Assembly (NCBI GenBank): GCA_033558025.1
Contig: JAUCEF010000007.1
Coordinates: forward strand, 9,610,001 to 9,674,000
Direction: 5' to 3'
Source: Phytophthora sp. 'mugwort'
Taxonomy: Eukaryota; Oomycota; Peronosporomycetes; Peronosporales; Peronosporaceae
DNA: 64,000 nt
The stretch's first letter is position 1. Every line of letters starts with the position of its first letter. A model generated the notes under the pieces. The model ran no database searches. It saw only the letters and a program-made list of their open reading frames with translations, and was not told the DNA's origin. A program made the translations under genes and the position numbers. Of the stretch, positions 44,997-55,739 are shown piece by piece.

Positions 44997-45359
44997 TTAG
45001 GCGGAGTCGGCAATGGTCACCTCGACCTCGACACCGGGCTCAATCGAGATCGACGTGATCTGCTTGACGATGTCCGAGGGGGCGTGCAGGTCGATGATAC
45101 GCTTGTGGATGCGCATCTCGAAGCGGTCCCACGTGTTGGTACCTTCACCACAGGGCGACTTGCGCGTGGTCAGACGAAGGATCTTGGTGGGTAGACGCAC
45201 GGGGCCAGACACCTTCAGGTTCTTGTCCACGGCGCCGCGCTTCAGGTCAGCACACACCTTCTCCAGGTTCTTCACGTTACGGCTCGTGAGCGTAATGCGA
45301 ATGCGGTGGATGCGGGTCTCCTCCGCCTCGACGGTCTTCGGCTTGTTGACGAGGGACAT
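44997..45359 (-). CDS. RPS20: 40S ribosomal protein uS10 (RPS20)
   Basis: 120 residues starting '[14 protein letters not shown]', with the eukaryotic uS10 core: '[18 protein letters not shown]', '[18 protein letters not shown]', '[18 protein letters not shown]' and '[15 protein letters not shown]'-like end ('[18 protein letters not shown]'). It is a small-subunit head protein. The length is normal and there is no intron in the coding region. Upstream on the minus strand a GTACGT donor and TTTCAG acceptor define a 5'-UTR intron at 45376-45454, ending 16 nt before the ATG, a common arrangement for ribosomal protein genes. It is divergent from the nuclease gene at 45695. Confidence 0.97.
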   Translation of the reverse strand: MSLVNKPKTVEAEETRIHRIRITLTSRNVKNLEKVCADLKRGAVDKNLKVSGPVRLPTKILRLTTRKSPCGEGTNTWDRFEMRIHKRIIDLHAPSDIVKQITSISIEPGVEVEVTIADSA

Positions 45360-45375
45360 GATGCTGGATAGAGGG

Positions 45376-45454
45376 CTGAAACAATAGAACATAGAGAAGG
45401 TGTCAGCACCCCAAGCAGGCACAGCACGGTTCAGACACCCAGCATAAGACGTAC
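45376..45454 (-). other. 5'-UTR intron of RPS20
   Basis: The GTACGT donor lies at 45454 and the pyrimidine-rich 'tgttctattgtttcag' acceptor ends at 45376 (79 nt). An upstream ATG in the leader exon (about 45503) would open a short frame that overlaps the RPS20 start out of frame. Confidence 0.65.
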
Positions 45455-45694
45455 CAGTAGCTTTGGACTGACAGTAACCTGAATCCAAAATGACCGCGTC
45501 CATGCTGTTGGCGGTGCGTCGCGAATGGATGGCAGCCATTCGCTGCGTAAAACCCGGTGGTACAAGGTACCGCACGACAGTTTTGAGTGATACCGGTATG
45601 TACCGTATGTTCCACACATCAGCCTGAACCCTAGGTATGACGAGCTGAAGTGCACGCAAGCTCCTGCCGAGGACAGTTTCTACTCTAGATTGCC

Positions 45695-47275
45695 ATGAGC
45701 GTGACGCTATCGGGTCGCCCCGCCGCCGTGTGCCTGGGTATGGGCGTGGCTATGCTGGCGTCGGTGTCGCTGTCCAGAAACAACGCGAAGCTGTGGCGCG
45801 CTTTCCGCCGCGTGTCCGCGAACTGCCGGGCTCGGCGTGCCCTGTGCAGCTCCGGCGTCGATCGACTGTCTAGCGCGCGCCTGCTACCATGCGCCGCCGA
45901 GCTGGATCAGGTGGCGCCCAGCAGACTGAGCAAGCAGAAGATAACGGTCGTGCAGCTGAACATTTTGGCGAGCAACCTGGCCACGCGCAACCACTTCCCG
46001 TACGTGCTGGAGTCGAGTCTAAACTGGGAGAATCGTAAGATGGCATTACTGCGGCAGCTGGATGCGCTGGACGCCGACGTACTCTGTCTTGAGGAGCTGA
46101 GTGACTACTGGACGTACGTGCCTATAGCTTTTGGCACTGTGTAGAAGTGGCTGGTTGAGGACAGGATTGTGACAAGGTGCTTCTGGCTGGGTTGCTGCAG
46201 GTTTTTTAAACCGGAGCTGCAGGATCGAGGGTACGAAAGCGTCTATGTCAAACGTCCATCGATCCACGTCTCGAACTGGTCCGGCGAGAAGAAGCACGAC
46301 GGCTGTGGTATTTTTTACAAGTGAGTGAGCAGAACGACAAGTGGTGCCGGTGTGATGTAGTGTGCGTTTCGTTAATGGTGCTTGGTGATGGTTTTGTGTG
46401 ACTCCAGAAAGGACAAGTTCGAGTTGAAAGAGTTCGAGGCGGTGAACTTCCATGACCCGCATGACCGCGTGGCTGTGTTGGCGTTGCTGAAAATGCGGCA
46501 CTTTGCACAGTTCGTATTGGTCGGCTGCACGCACCTATGGTGGAATGCTAAGTATGTTGCTCATTTTTTCTTATTGGATGCTGGTGTTGAAGGTCTATCC
46601 CAAAGCTAACGTAGTTTCATATGCTATGTCCGACCCATTTTCAGAAAGGTGGATCACCAGATGGCTGAGCTGTATGAGCTTGAGGAAGAGGTGATCCGCA
46701 TGAGCAGCGATGTAAGGGACAAATACGAACGCGACATGGTAGACACCGTGACCGGTCAGATCAGTGTGCCAATCGTACTTTGCGGTGACTTCAACAACTC
46801 CCCCGAGTCGCCAATCTATGAGTATATGGAAAACTCGTTCATGCAAAAGCCCAACCTGGAGGGCTTGAGCGAAGTTTTCCGTAGCGCATACGCTAACTAC
46901 AAACCGAACGCGTTGGCGACTGCATTGGAACACTCTGAGGAGGTACTGGAATCGCTCAAGGTAGAAGACGGCAAAAAGGCCGAGCCACCCCACACCACCG
47001 TGAACTTCAGGCGGTGCTGGACGATTGACTATATCTGGTATTCAAAGACCAGTCTGGTGCCCGCTCGAGTGCTGGAGATTCCACCTGAGAGTGTGCTGCG
47101 TGCTGAGGACGGGCCAGGTAATTGGTTTAATCGCCTGGCCATGTCGGACAGCTTGAACCGCGCTGGCCGGCTCCCATCGGGCCTGCACGGTAACTACAAT
47201 GGAATCCCCAACTCCGTTTTTGGCAGCGATCACGTGCCCATCATGGCCGAGTTTGAATTCCTGTGCGCTAGTTAG
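45695..47275 (+). CDS. CCR4/nocturnin-type endonuclease-exonuclease-phosphatase family nuclease
   Basis: Four exons join in phase: 45695-46113, 46201-46320, 46408-46551 and 46645-47275, giving 437 residues. The N-terminus is Arg/Ala/Ser-rich with few acids ('[18 protein letters not shown]'), possibly a mitochondrial presequence. EEP-fold motifs follow in order: '[12 protein letters not shown]' (Asn), '[12 protein letters not shown]' (metal-binding Glu), '[12 protein letters not shown]' (His), '[12 protein letters not shown]' (Asp/Asn), 'TIDYIWYS' and '[11 protein letters not shown]' (Asp/His). CCR4, Angel and nocturnin relatives remove poly(A) tails or dephosphorylate dinucleotides; without alignment I cannot choose among them. 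The absence of leucine-rich repeats argues against canonical CCR4. Confidence 0.9.
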
Positions 47276-47648
47276 GACAGGAGTTTCGAGTAAAATTATG
47301 CGTACCCAACCCAAGACATACCAACCGTTAAAGCTGCGTCGATCGTTTGTTTAAGCGGCATTTTCTTTGGTCAGCTTCGCTAATGTTTCGCCTGTACATA
47401 TATAAATATTTTCTATTACTTCGAGATATATGATCTTTTGAGGTCACATCAGAAATGTTAATTTGTTGGGTAAGTACTAAACACGAATCCATATCGGACA
47501 TGATCACCCACGCTCTCCACAAATATGCCCTGTAGTACTAAGTCCTGAAGGCCGGAATTTAAGCTCGCCTTCGAATAATCCAGTCTACTATACAACCTAG
47601 CCAGATTCATTTTAAAATTCTTCATGCAACATTCAAACGACATTCTTC
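47276..47648. other. Intergenic, no gene
   Basis: An AT-rich 370 bp between two plus-strand genes holds the nuclease 3' end and the promoter of the APP1-type gene. I see no supported small gene. Confidence 0.5.
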
Positions 47649-49455
47649 ATGTCGTGGTACAGGGTAAGACAACATCGAACGCCAATGGGGACTTTCATGC
47701 GCCTCCGCCGACGACCTCAGGCTCCCTTGCGGCCTCACAGCCGGCGCACCCCGTCTTCATGCAAACTCCATGCAGTAGCAACGTCTTCTCCACCCCCGCA
47801 GCTTGGTCTGTCATTGGTACGTTGAGTTGGAGACCGAAATGATATGCAGAATGTCCTAAGCTTGTTGACGTGTTGACTTAATTCCAGCTGCGCGATGCGT
47901 CGACGTGGGCGTTAGCGGCTGACGGTCTGCAGCAAAAGTGGAAGGGTTTGAAGCAACGCACGGTCTGGCGCTACAAGACGCTTAAGAACGACGATACGGC
48001 CATCGTTTTCAGTGACGAGAAGCAGAAGGAGGTGCACCTCAAGCCCCGCAATAGACGGCTGGATGACCCGCTGGCCTGCCATAACGTTCTTTCGGCGGCA
48101 TCGTCGGCCAGTCTGAACGGAATCCTGGGCGCCACATCACCTGAAGACTCGAGACAATTTTGTAGGACCATGGTCGGCTTCATGCTGCACTCGTGCACGC
48201 CGTCCGAGCGCGCAAAAGTGCTGGACGTCCTTACAAAACAGCGGCTGGAAGAGATCACGATTGCCAATCGGGCGCTGGTCATTCGAGCCATTCAGCATTG
48301 CTTGCTGTCACCGTTGATCCGTGACAAGGCGGTGTTGCACACAGCGGCGAAGAACGTGGTTTGTGGCACGTACGGACTGGAGCTGTCGGTTCTAAAGGAG
48401 CAGATTCACTCGGATGAAGAGGCTTTCATTGATAGGGCAGGTCACATTCAGTTTGAAGATGGCGTGGCGCCAGGGAAGATGTTGTTTCGACGAAACATAC
48501 ACGTACAAGAGGAGCCGCTGCACTCGGGAGACCTCATTCAGCTCATCTTTGGCAACAAGAACATCACGGAAGTCGTCACCATGATGCAGCACATCGCAGT
48601 CGAAAGTCTTAAGGTGAAGAAACAGCAGCCCAACCTGATTAAAGTCGTGAGCGACATTGACGACACGCTATTTCCAGGGTGGATTGACAAGCGCTACCCG
48701 CTTCACATTCCGTATCCCGGTGTCTCGGATCTCTACGCTCGGCTCTCACGTGGACTCGCGCAAGATGCAAACGGCGACAGTGTACGACCGTCGATCACTT
48801 TTCTCACCGCAAGGCCTCGTGGATGGCTCAGTGTTGGGCGCTACTTGACGTTACAGCACTTGAAAAGCCTCGGTGTGCCGAACGTCACAGTGCTCAATGG
48901 GTCAGTAAAAGGTCTCGTGAGCAACCAGAAGATTGCCAATCTTAAGCTCGACAACTTCTCTCGCTTCGCAGCTCTGTTCCCAGAATTCAAGTTTGTCTTC
49001 TTCGGGGATTCGGGTCAAGGCGATGCTCTGCTTGCTTCAAGACTGCTAAAAAGCTGTCCGGAGCAAGTACTCGCCACATTCATTCACGACGTGAATCCAA
49101 TCTTTGCCCGAACTGGTGACGGTGGAGGGAAGCGAGCTTATGCTGCGTACGTAAGCCGAATTGGCTGGTCGTTCGTAACCATCATAGTAGTTAAACTGAT
49201 CTTCTGTATGTGTTTTTATGTAATAGGGAAGGCGTCGAGCTTTTCGGGACGTACGCGGGTGCGGCGCTTGCTGCGCACAAGAAGGGGTTGATCTCAGTCG
49301 AGGACGTTCTTGCAGTCATAGATGCCTCGGAGAAAGAACTGGAAGAGATTCTCTTCGTTGGAGCCGAGGCTGCTATTATGAAGAACGAGCGACGTCGCGA
49401 ACTACAGCAGGACATCGACCTTATTTGTGCATGCGTACATGCCAAGGAGGCATAA
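47649..49455 (+). CDS. APP1-type phosphatidate phosphatase domain protein
   Basis: The best model is exons 47649-47816, 47888-49146 and 49227-49455, which sum to 552 in-phase codons. The donors are GTACGT or GTACG and the acceptors are TTCCAG and TAATAG. Exon 1 is the least certain (Arg/Pro-rich); coding is firm from 47888. The middle of the protein is helical. The C-terminal half holds the HAD-like APP1 signature: 'VVSDIDDTLFPGWID' (DxDxT nucleophile), 'ITFLTARPRGW', 'NQKIANLKLDN' and 'FVFFGDSGQGDALLA'. In yeast, App1 dephosphorylates phosphatidate at actin/endocytic sites; transferring that role is inference. Reading through the last intron would give a hydrophobic tail and a stop at 49291, so that retained form is a possible alternative. 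Confidence 0.86.
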
Positions 49456-49509
49456 TCTTAAAGCAAGATTGAAGTCGTGTCGAGACGCGTGCACCCAATC
49501 CCTCTTTTT

Positions 49510-51306
49510 GTCCATTTTCACTTATTATTTTAAATAATACTTCCTCTGGTTGGAAAAAATTGCAATGCAAAACAGAAGTTGAACTCTAGTTTCGCCTGTG
49601 GGCTCGCTTCTCGAGCTCTGACAGGCGGAATCGACGCGGTTTGATCGCCGCTACCGGATACCGTTTTGAGCGCGAAACAATTCCAACAAACAAGAGAGTT
49701 ATGGACGAAAGTGTGCGTCTCAGCATGCCATTCATTGATCAATTTGCACTTTCTTGATTCCCTGTCACCATCAGTCTTCTCCACCATGTCCCGCCCGACG
49801 AAGCCCAACCTGACCACGAGAGAGCGACAAGACGTGGTAATCTTCCTGCTGATGCACGGCGAGAGAGGCCAGTTTGATGGCGGTGTCTGGCGCGACGCAG
49901 CTGAGGAGTTTGGTGTCCACACGACTACCGCCAGCCGCATTTGGTCTCGATTTGTGACGACGTATGCCAGTGAAGGAATTGCCGGCGTTGCTCCACGGAT
50001 CAAGGGCACGTCGGGGCGGCACAAGCTGGACAGGAAGAAGCTGTTGGGGCGCGTTGCCGCTATCCCTTTTCGGCGCGCATGACGCAGCGGTGCCTCGCCC
50101 AAGAGCTTGGCGTCTCCCGCGCCGTCGTACGAGATGCCGTGGACCAAGGAAGCCTTCTACGTCATTCGACCACGATCCACCCGCTGCTGACGAAGACGAA
50201 CAAGCTCGCCCGCCTATGCCACGCCGTCCGCCATGTCATTTACGGGCCATATGGCCTCCACTTCTCGCCTATCTACAACGTCGTGCATGTGGACGAGAAG
50301 TGGTTCAATGAGGACACCGACAAAAAGACTTTCTACGTGTTGCCTGGGGAGACTGTGCCACACCGCGAGCGCAAAAGCAAGCGCATTATTGGCAAGACCA
50401 TGTTTCTTGCTGCAGTGTTAGACCTCGGTAAGTCTGTACACCAAGCGTAGGTTGTTATTTGACCCCTCTAACATTTTATGATTTGATTTGTACAGATATG
50501 ATCAAAATGGAAAGGTTTTATTTGATGGCAAAATTGGAATTTTGATTTTTTTTTTTCGAAGCGGACGGAAGCGCAGCGTACCAGCAATAATCGTCCAGCT
50601 GGCACGTTGGAGACGAAGAACCTGGAGTCCGTGAACAGAGATGTCTACAAACGCTACCTGTTGCAGAACATTATCCCAGCAATTAAGACCAAGTGGCCTG
50701 CAGCTGAGAAAGGGACGCCTATCCTAATCCAGCAAGACAACGCCACACCGCACTGCAAACCGGACGACGCCGACATCTTAGTCGCTGGACTGGCTGATCG
50801 CTGGAACATCCGTCTTGCCTTCGAGCCAGCAAACTCACCCGACCTCAACACCCTGGATTTGAGATACTTCACTTCTATCCAGGCCCTCCACTACCAAGAG
50901 GATTGCTACAACATTGATCAACTAGTACAGGCAGTAAGGAAGTCGTAAGCAGCTCTCAAAGTAGAGACACTAGACAACATATTCCTCACCTTTCAGAAGA
51001 TTATGGAGTGTGTGATGAAAGTAGGGGCGGGGCTAATGATTACAAGCTACCGCACATGGATAAAAGCAAGCTGAGGCGCCAAGGAAAGCTTCCACAGTCA
51101 TTCTCATGTGACTTGGAGATTTTTGACACGCTGTTGCAGTTTTTCATGAAGGTGCTGTAATTGATGTATAAATGCAAACAGTTTTTTTTATCTTTTGTTA
51201 TACCACTCACATATATACTTTTTTAATAAAGACTCACAGTGCTGGACCCTGTGGATAGTCCATTTTTGCAATCATTTGAGCCCGGAGGAAATAAGTGAAA
51301 ATGGAC
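49510..51306 (+). mobile_element. Mariner-like DNA transposon with 17-bp perfect terminal inverted repeats
   Basis: 'gtccattttcacttatt' at 49510-49526 is the exact reverse complement of 51290-51306. Similarity may continue inward ('ttcctctgg' near 49550 against 'ccggaggaa' at 51282-51290) with an AT-rich insertion in the left copy. Between them is a broken DD39D transposase. A flanking TA duplication is not obvious: the left flank is 'cctcttttt' and the right flank starts 'att', so the ends may extend further or be altered. Confidence 0.85.
49786..50948 (+). pseudogene. Mariner-like (DD39D) transposase, intron plus frameshifts
   Basis: The N-terminus 'MSRPTKPNLTTRERQDVV' leads into a helix-turn-helix ('AAEEFGVHTTTASRIW', then 'RCLAQELGVSRAVVRDAV' after a frameshift near 50078). 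The catalytic blocks are 'NVVHVDEKWFNE' (first Asp, 50280), 'LIQQDNATPHCK' (second Asp, 50730) and 'FEPANSPDLNTLDLRYF' (third Asp, 50855), with 39 residues between the second and third Asp, as in plant-type mariner DD39D. A GTAAGT...CTAAC...GTACAG stretch at 50428-50495 looks like a 68-nt intron whose removal restores 'YDQNGK' homology. A T11 run near 50540 marks another frame problem. Confidence 0.82.
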
Positions 51307-51307
51307 A

Positions 51308-51348
51308 TTAATTAAGAAATACCTAAATTTTAGGTAATTCTTAATTAA
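51308..51348. repeat. 20-bp near-perfect palindrome abutting the mariner right end
   Basis: Arms 51308-51327 and 51329-51348 are reverse complements with one mismatch and a 1-nt centre. It begins one base after the transposon's right TIR and ends 6 bp before the ATG of the next small gene. Confidence 0.9.
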
Positions 51349-51354
51349 CCAGTC

Positions 51355-51750
51355 ATGGATCGCGAGGAAGCGCGGGCGCGCATGTTGCGCTTATGGACGC
51401 TGATCACGAGCGATTCTGCCCCCACATCTATCCATACCACACAGAGGTGAGGCTTGCTATCTCAGCTAAATGAAGAGCAGTCCTTGTACACAGAACATTG
51501 TAGTTATCACTAACGTTATTCGCTCATCTGTTGAAAAACCTCTGGCTCTACCAGCACTATTGTGCATGTCGACAAGCTAATAACCAACGCTGGGCAGACG
51601 CTTTTTGCCTGCACAAACCTCGCGACGCCTTTGGGCACCTACACGCACGCGGTCCTGCGAGATCAAGACGTTGCGCAGCTGGAGCGGCCACTAACGACAA
51701 AAGAACTGCGAGCGCTGGTTTTCGACGACATTAAAATTGCCTGGAAGTAA
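51355..51750 (+). CDS. Small spliced gene, 95-residue protein of unknown function
   Basis: Exon 1 (51355-51446, 'MDREEARARMLRLWTLI') ends with a GTGAGG donor. Exon 2 starts at 51555 after 'ctctaccag' and runs to the TAA at 51748-51750. The 92 + 196 nt sum to 96 codons, and the frame reads on smoothly ('STIVHVDKLITNAGQTLF', 'TKELRALVFDDIKIAWK'). The protein is soluble and helical and has no motif I recognise. The intact two-exon frame supports a real gene although it begins 49 bp from a transposon end. Confidence 0.55.
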
Positions 51751-52213
51751 TGCTCACTGGTCTCGCGTGGAGCTGGAACGCCTCGTTAAGGTCTGCGTTA
51801 TATGCACTGGCGCAGTTTGACGACGAGCAGCAGTAGTGATACGGCGCCACATTCGGATGGAGCAGCCATCAAATCGATGGCGAAGTGCCAAGGCAATGCA
51901 CAGCATAGCAACGTACCACTTGTAGTAGTATATATTCCTTGGTGGAGTGGGTTCAATCTACAACACAAGAACATTAATTTCTCTATACGCCTCTATCTTA
52001 CTTCATATTGTACGCGTCCGGCGCGGCAGTGAGGCCCGCACCAAGGCATTTTAGGGGAAATCATTAGTGTCTGCGTAACTCGTTGGGCGAGCAAAACCGC
52101 ACACACCAAACGCAGTAATAGGCAGACTGGATGAACATTGGTCCGTTCATAGATACAACAATCAATACGCTTGGACTGTTGGGTCGTCATCATGGCCACG
52201 GGATCGATCACGC
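51751..52213. other. Intergenic, no gene
   Basis: About 460 bp between the small spliced gene and the 3' end of the HTH gene. Only short unsupported frames are present. Confidence 0.5.
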
Positions 52214-54142
52214 TCACAGGCGAAGAATCATGCACGGATGGTTCGGTGCCGCCTCGTTGTCATCACCTGACACGGTAGCCGCAGGAGTATGTCCGCCACT
52301 GTCGGTGCTGTTGTTGCTGCTGCTGCTTCCAGTCTCGACACTACTGTCGCGATTGTTGCTGTTTTTGTTGTTGCTCCACGCCGGGGTCGGTGCGGCGCCT
52401 ACCGGAGACTTACGCAAAACCGGTAGAGCTGCAGATGCTTGTGGGTGGGGAGACAGGGACGAAGAGCCCGAAGATGACAGCGATCCGCCTTCGCCGCCAC
52501 TTACACTGATGGTGAAAGGCGCGTTGCTCTTGGGTACAGATTTGGCAGTAACGACCGCCACGCTTATGCCGTCCTTGCCGTTCTGATTGTTGCTGTTGTC
52601 ACGCAGCCGATACAGGACATTGCTTGGTAGGCTTGGCCAGTCGATAATGAGGTGGCGAACGGACTGCTCGACGCGAGACTGGAACCTGCGCACAAGCGAC
52701 GTCGCGACGTCTTCAGGCAGCTCCGATCGGTGCTTGAGCGCCGTACGTTTGAGCAGGTCAACCAACTCAGTAAACGTCAGCAGGACACCCATCTCAGCGC
52801 GTGCGTGTATCACACGGACAACACCAGCTTCGTCCTCGAACGGAATGTAGTTGGGTTCGCAGGGCATACTCAGCTTGTGCTGCTGACGTTTCTTGAGACG
52901 GCGGTGAAGTGCCGCGAAGTGCACTCCATGGGCCTTGGCGGCATTGCGCAGACTCATACCGTGGATCGCAACGTCCTCCATAGCCGCCTCCCATACCTTG
53001 GCGGGAACGAGGTTGCTTTGCCGATAGTTGCGGTCGCTCGAGTTGCTGTCGGAGTGGCCTGAACGACCGTTGCTGCTTCCAGCGCTTGGGCTTCGACGGA
53101 ACGTGCTGTCATCTCTATGTTGACGTGGTGGCTGGTAGAAGCGCAGACGCTGGTGTTGCTGTGGCATGTTGTCAACACCATCGGTCACTCCATCAGCATT
53201 CTCCCAAACGTACGAGGCGCAATGTGGTACAGGACTGAGCTGCTGCGGTGACGTCGGAGGTGGAGCGGCGGGTTGACGGTAGTTTCGGTTCTGGATCCAA
53301 CGTAATTGATCTCCGCGGCGCTGCTGCGACTTGAGCTCATACTGGTCTCGTTCATAGTTGCGGGTGTAGCGCTCCTGCTGTTGGCATTGCGATGGTAGGA
53401 CGCCCTTTACGTTCTTGCAGCTGCTGGCTCTGCTACTGGCCCGGACCATGTCGTCCACGTCGACGAAATCGTTCTCACGTTTGAACGTGGCGAGCCAGCC
53501 GGCTGATGGGAAGTCTGGCGGAAGCGCGCGACGTCCGTTGCGGCCTACGATGGCGCGCACTACGTCGGCGATGTCGGCGTCAGCGTAGCCCTCGAGTCGG
53601 TCGTAGCGTCCGTCACTTGTCTCGTAGTCGTCGTATTGTTGCTGCTGCATGAACTGCTCCCGCAGCACGGACACGACCTCGTCGTTGAGCTCGGGCGTGA
53701 GCTCGCAGACTGGCGGCGGGGTCAACACGGCGGCTATTGGCGCCACGGCCGGCAGCGACCCGCCGTTCGGGCTGCTGTGACCAAGTGCCAACGGGTTCAG
53801 GCGCGGGAACACGTAGCGATCGTTGACGATGCTGTTAGTAGTAGCGGCCGGGGTAGGGAAGCGGCCGTCGTCACTATTGCTCGGGCTTGTGTTGGCGCTG
53901 GGCATCGAGCGGGTCGTTGCCAGTGAAGGCGGTGCTACAGAATGGCGCAGCTGCTGCAGCGTGTGCTGGCGCACGAGGCGGTGCAGCGCGGCCTGCTGGA
54001 CCCCGAAAGCTTGCGAGGCCTGGCGCAGCGAGAGGCGGCGCTCGACGACGGCGTGCACAGCCTGCGCCCAGATGCGGTCGCTTATGGGGCTGTTTGGGCT
54101 CCAGTCGCGGCGCATGCCAGGGTTGTTCATTGCGGTGGTCAC
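52214..54142 (-). CDS. Protein with two pipsqueak/transposase-type helix-turn-helix domains
   Basis: An intact 642-residue frame. Near residues 18-56 'AVHAVVERRLSLRQASQAF' and 'GVQQAALHRLVRQ' form a psq/HTH_Tnp-like fold, and near 385-428 'AMEDVAIHGMSLRNAAKAH' with 'GVHFAALHRRLKKR' repeats it. Between them lie Ser/Gln-rich low complexity and a 'PPDFPSAGWLATFKREND' segment that resembles the CENP-B/Tc5 second DNA-binding helix region. No DDE catalytic motif is present. This points to a nuclear DNA-binding protein derived from a pogo/Tc5-type transposase; the function is inference. The C-terminus is Ser/Asn-rich. The ORF is intronless. Confidence 0.78.
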   Translation of the reverse strand: MTTAMNNPGMRRDWSPNSPISDRIWAQAVHAVVERRLSLRQASQAFGVQQAALHRLVRQHTLQQLRHSVAPPSLATTRSMPSANTSPSNSDDGRFPTPAATTNSIVNDRYVFPRLNPLALGHSSPNGGSLPAVAPIAAVLTPPPVCELTPELNDEVVSVLREQFMQQQQYDDYETSDGRYDRLEGYADADIADVVRAIVGRNGRRALPPDFPSAGWLATFKRENDFVDVDDMVRASSRASSCKNVKGVLPSQCQQQERYTRNYERDQYELKSQQRRGDQLRWIQNRNYRQPAAPPPTSPQQLSPVPHCASYVWENADGVTDGVDNMPQQHQRLRFYQPPRQHRDDSTFRRSPSAGSSNGRSGHSDSNSSDRNYRQSNLVPAKVWEAAMEDVAIHGMSLRNAAKAHGVHFAALHRRLKKRQQHKLSMPCEPNYIPFEDEAGVVRVIHARAEMGVLLTFTELVDLLKRTALKHRSELPEDVATSLVRRFQSRVEQSVRHLIIDWPSLPSNVLYRLRDNSNNQNGKDGISVAVVTAKSVPKSNAPFTISVSGGEGGSLSSSGSSSLSPHPQASAALPVLRKSPVGAAPTPAWSNNKNSNNRDSSVETGSSSSNNSTDSGGHTPAATVSGDDNEAAPNHPCMILRL

Positions 54143-55739
54143 GTCAGTAGGCTCCTCCTGGTGGTAGAGCGTTCTGTCGTAAGCGAGTTTCGTTTCGACT
54201 CGAAGTCGGGTAGGTGGCTTGGGGGGTTGCGTGTTTCAAAGCACTTGAGGGCTTGCCGGCGAGTTGAAGACTGCAAAAGACGATATGCCTTCGGTTCGAG
54301 GACGACGCTCTCCAAAGAACACAACCGAAGAATGAACGAACGCGAAACGTACAGGTAGGATGGCAAAACAGTTCATAGAAACGCTGCGCGGAGGACAATT
54401 ACGATATGCTGTATAATAGATATATACCCCAATAGAGGTACTTTTAACGAGTTTGTTGCCCACAAGACAATTTCTCATTTAGTTCATGCCATAGGGATAT
54501 ATCTTAATTAAGGAAAGATGCGCGAGCAGCAAATATAAACGAACGGCTGCGCCAAGACGGTTGAAGGTAGGTACTAGTAGGTGCCTGTAGCAGAGCGGAA
54601 CGGAAAATAATAACTTTTACCTAGCGCCCCTCTGTGCCCGGCGAGGAACACCGTGGCAAAGACCTTCTTCCCCGCGAGGTTGCGGGTCCATTCAGTGCGA
54701 TCACGTTTGATGGCAGCGCACGGCTGGACGCACAGGCCCTTTGCTGGTGCGTGCAGAAAGAGGCGTCGTTCTTTTGAACCCGATCGGAGCTTCCGAGTCG
54801 GAGGACGCCGGACGCTGTATGCATGCACGGCGACGCAGCAAAGGCAGCGGTAAGATGTCGCTTGACACCGTCGCAGCTCGACATGCGGTTTCGACCAAGC
54901 ACTCTTCGAAGACAAAACTATTCTTCCCCGACATGGGTAGGACAGCCCCTTATAATCGTGGTGGTAGCTGATAGAACGCGCCTGTTTTGTTCTTATATCT
55001 TTATATCTTTCGGGTGCCTGCTTTCTGCGTTCTCAGACTCACCGTGAGGCCCTCACGTCGGTCTGCAACGGCGGCGTCGTTGGCCCGTCCATGAACTACC
55101 AAACATAACAGTTGCTGTTCGGCGGTGTCTCGTCGCGGTAGCAGTGAAGACGAGCTGTCAACTGTTAATATCGACCAAACCTCCCAACCTGCAGCGGCGC
55201 CAGCTAGCCAGAATGCGCATTAGCTAACGCGGGCCAGCATGGACGACAGGTGCGGCCGCTGTGGACCACTCGTAGTCAGAAGGAACTCCAAGGCGATGCT
55301 TAAGCGCCCTTAACCGGTTAAAAGAACAATCATTTCCGTCAGATACATCACAAATATTTGCCCGTCCGACCGACCAGTCAACATTTTCTGAACGTCGAAA
55401 CAGATCCGACTTACGTGATATTTTGAGCAAGTGCAGTGTGCGGGAATGACTGCGCGCGTGAGACAATAATCTACGCAGAAAGACAGGTTTGTGTACCGTA
55501 TTCCTTGTGTGCTTACTGACAGCCAAATTCAGGATTTGAAGTTGTGCTATCCACGCACATAAAAGCTACCTTCACAAAGAAATTATGTGACGAGCGCAAA
55601 ATTTAATTAGAGAAAAGGTTCAATGTCACCGACGTCCGAAATCGAGTCGGAAAACTCAACGAGTCGTCCGACACAATATCACTAACACAACCATAGATCA
55701 GACGCAGCTCGTGCGCTCCGGGGAAGCTTACATCTGGAT
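54143..55739. other. No supportable gene
   Basis: This 1.6 kb holds the promoter side of the HTH gene and then DNA without recognisable coding motifs. Short frames near 54570-54930 overlap on both strands and have no family features. No terminal repeats were seen. Confidence 0.45.
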
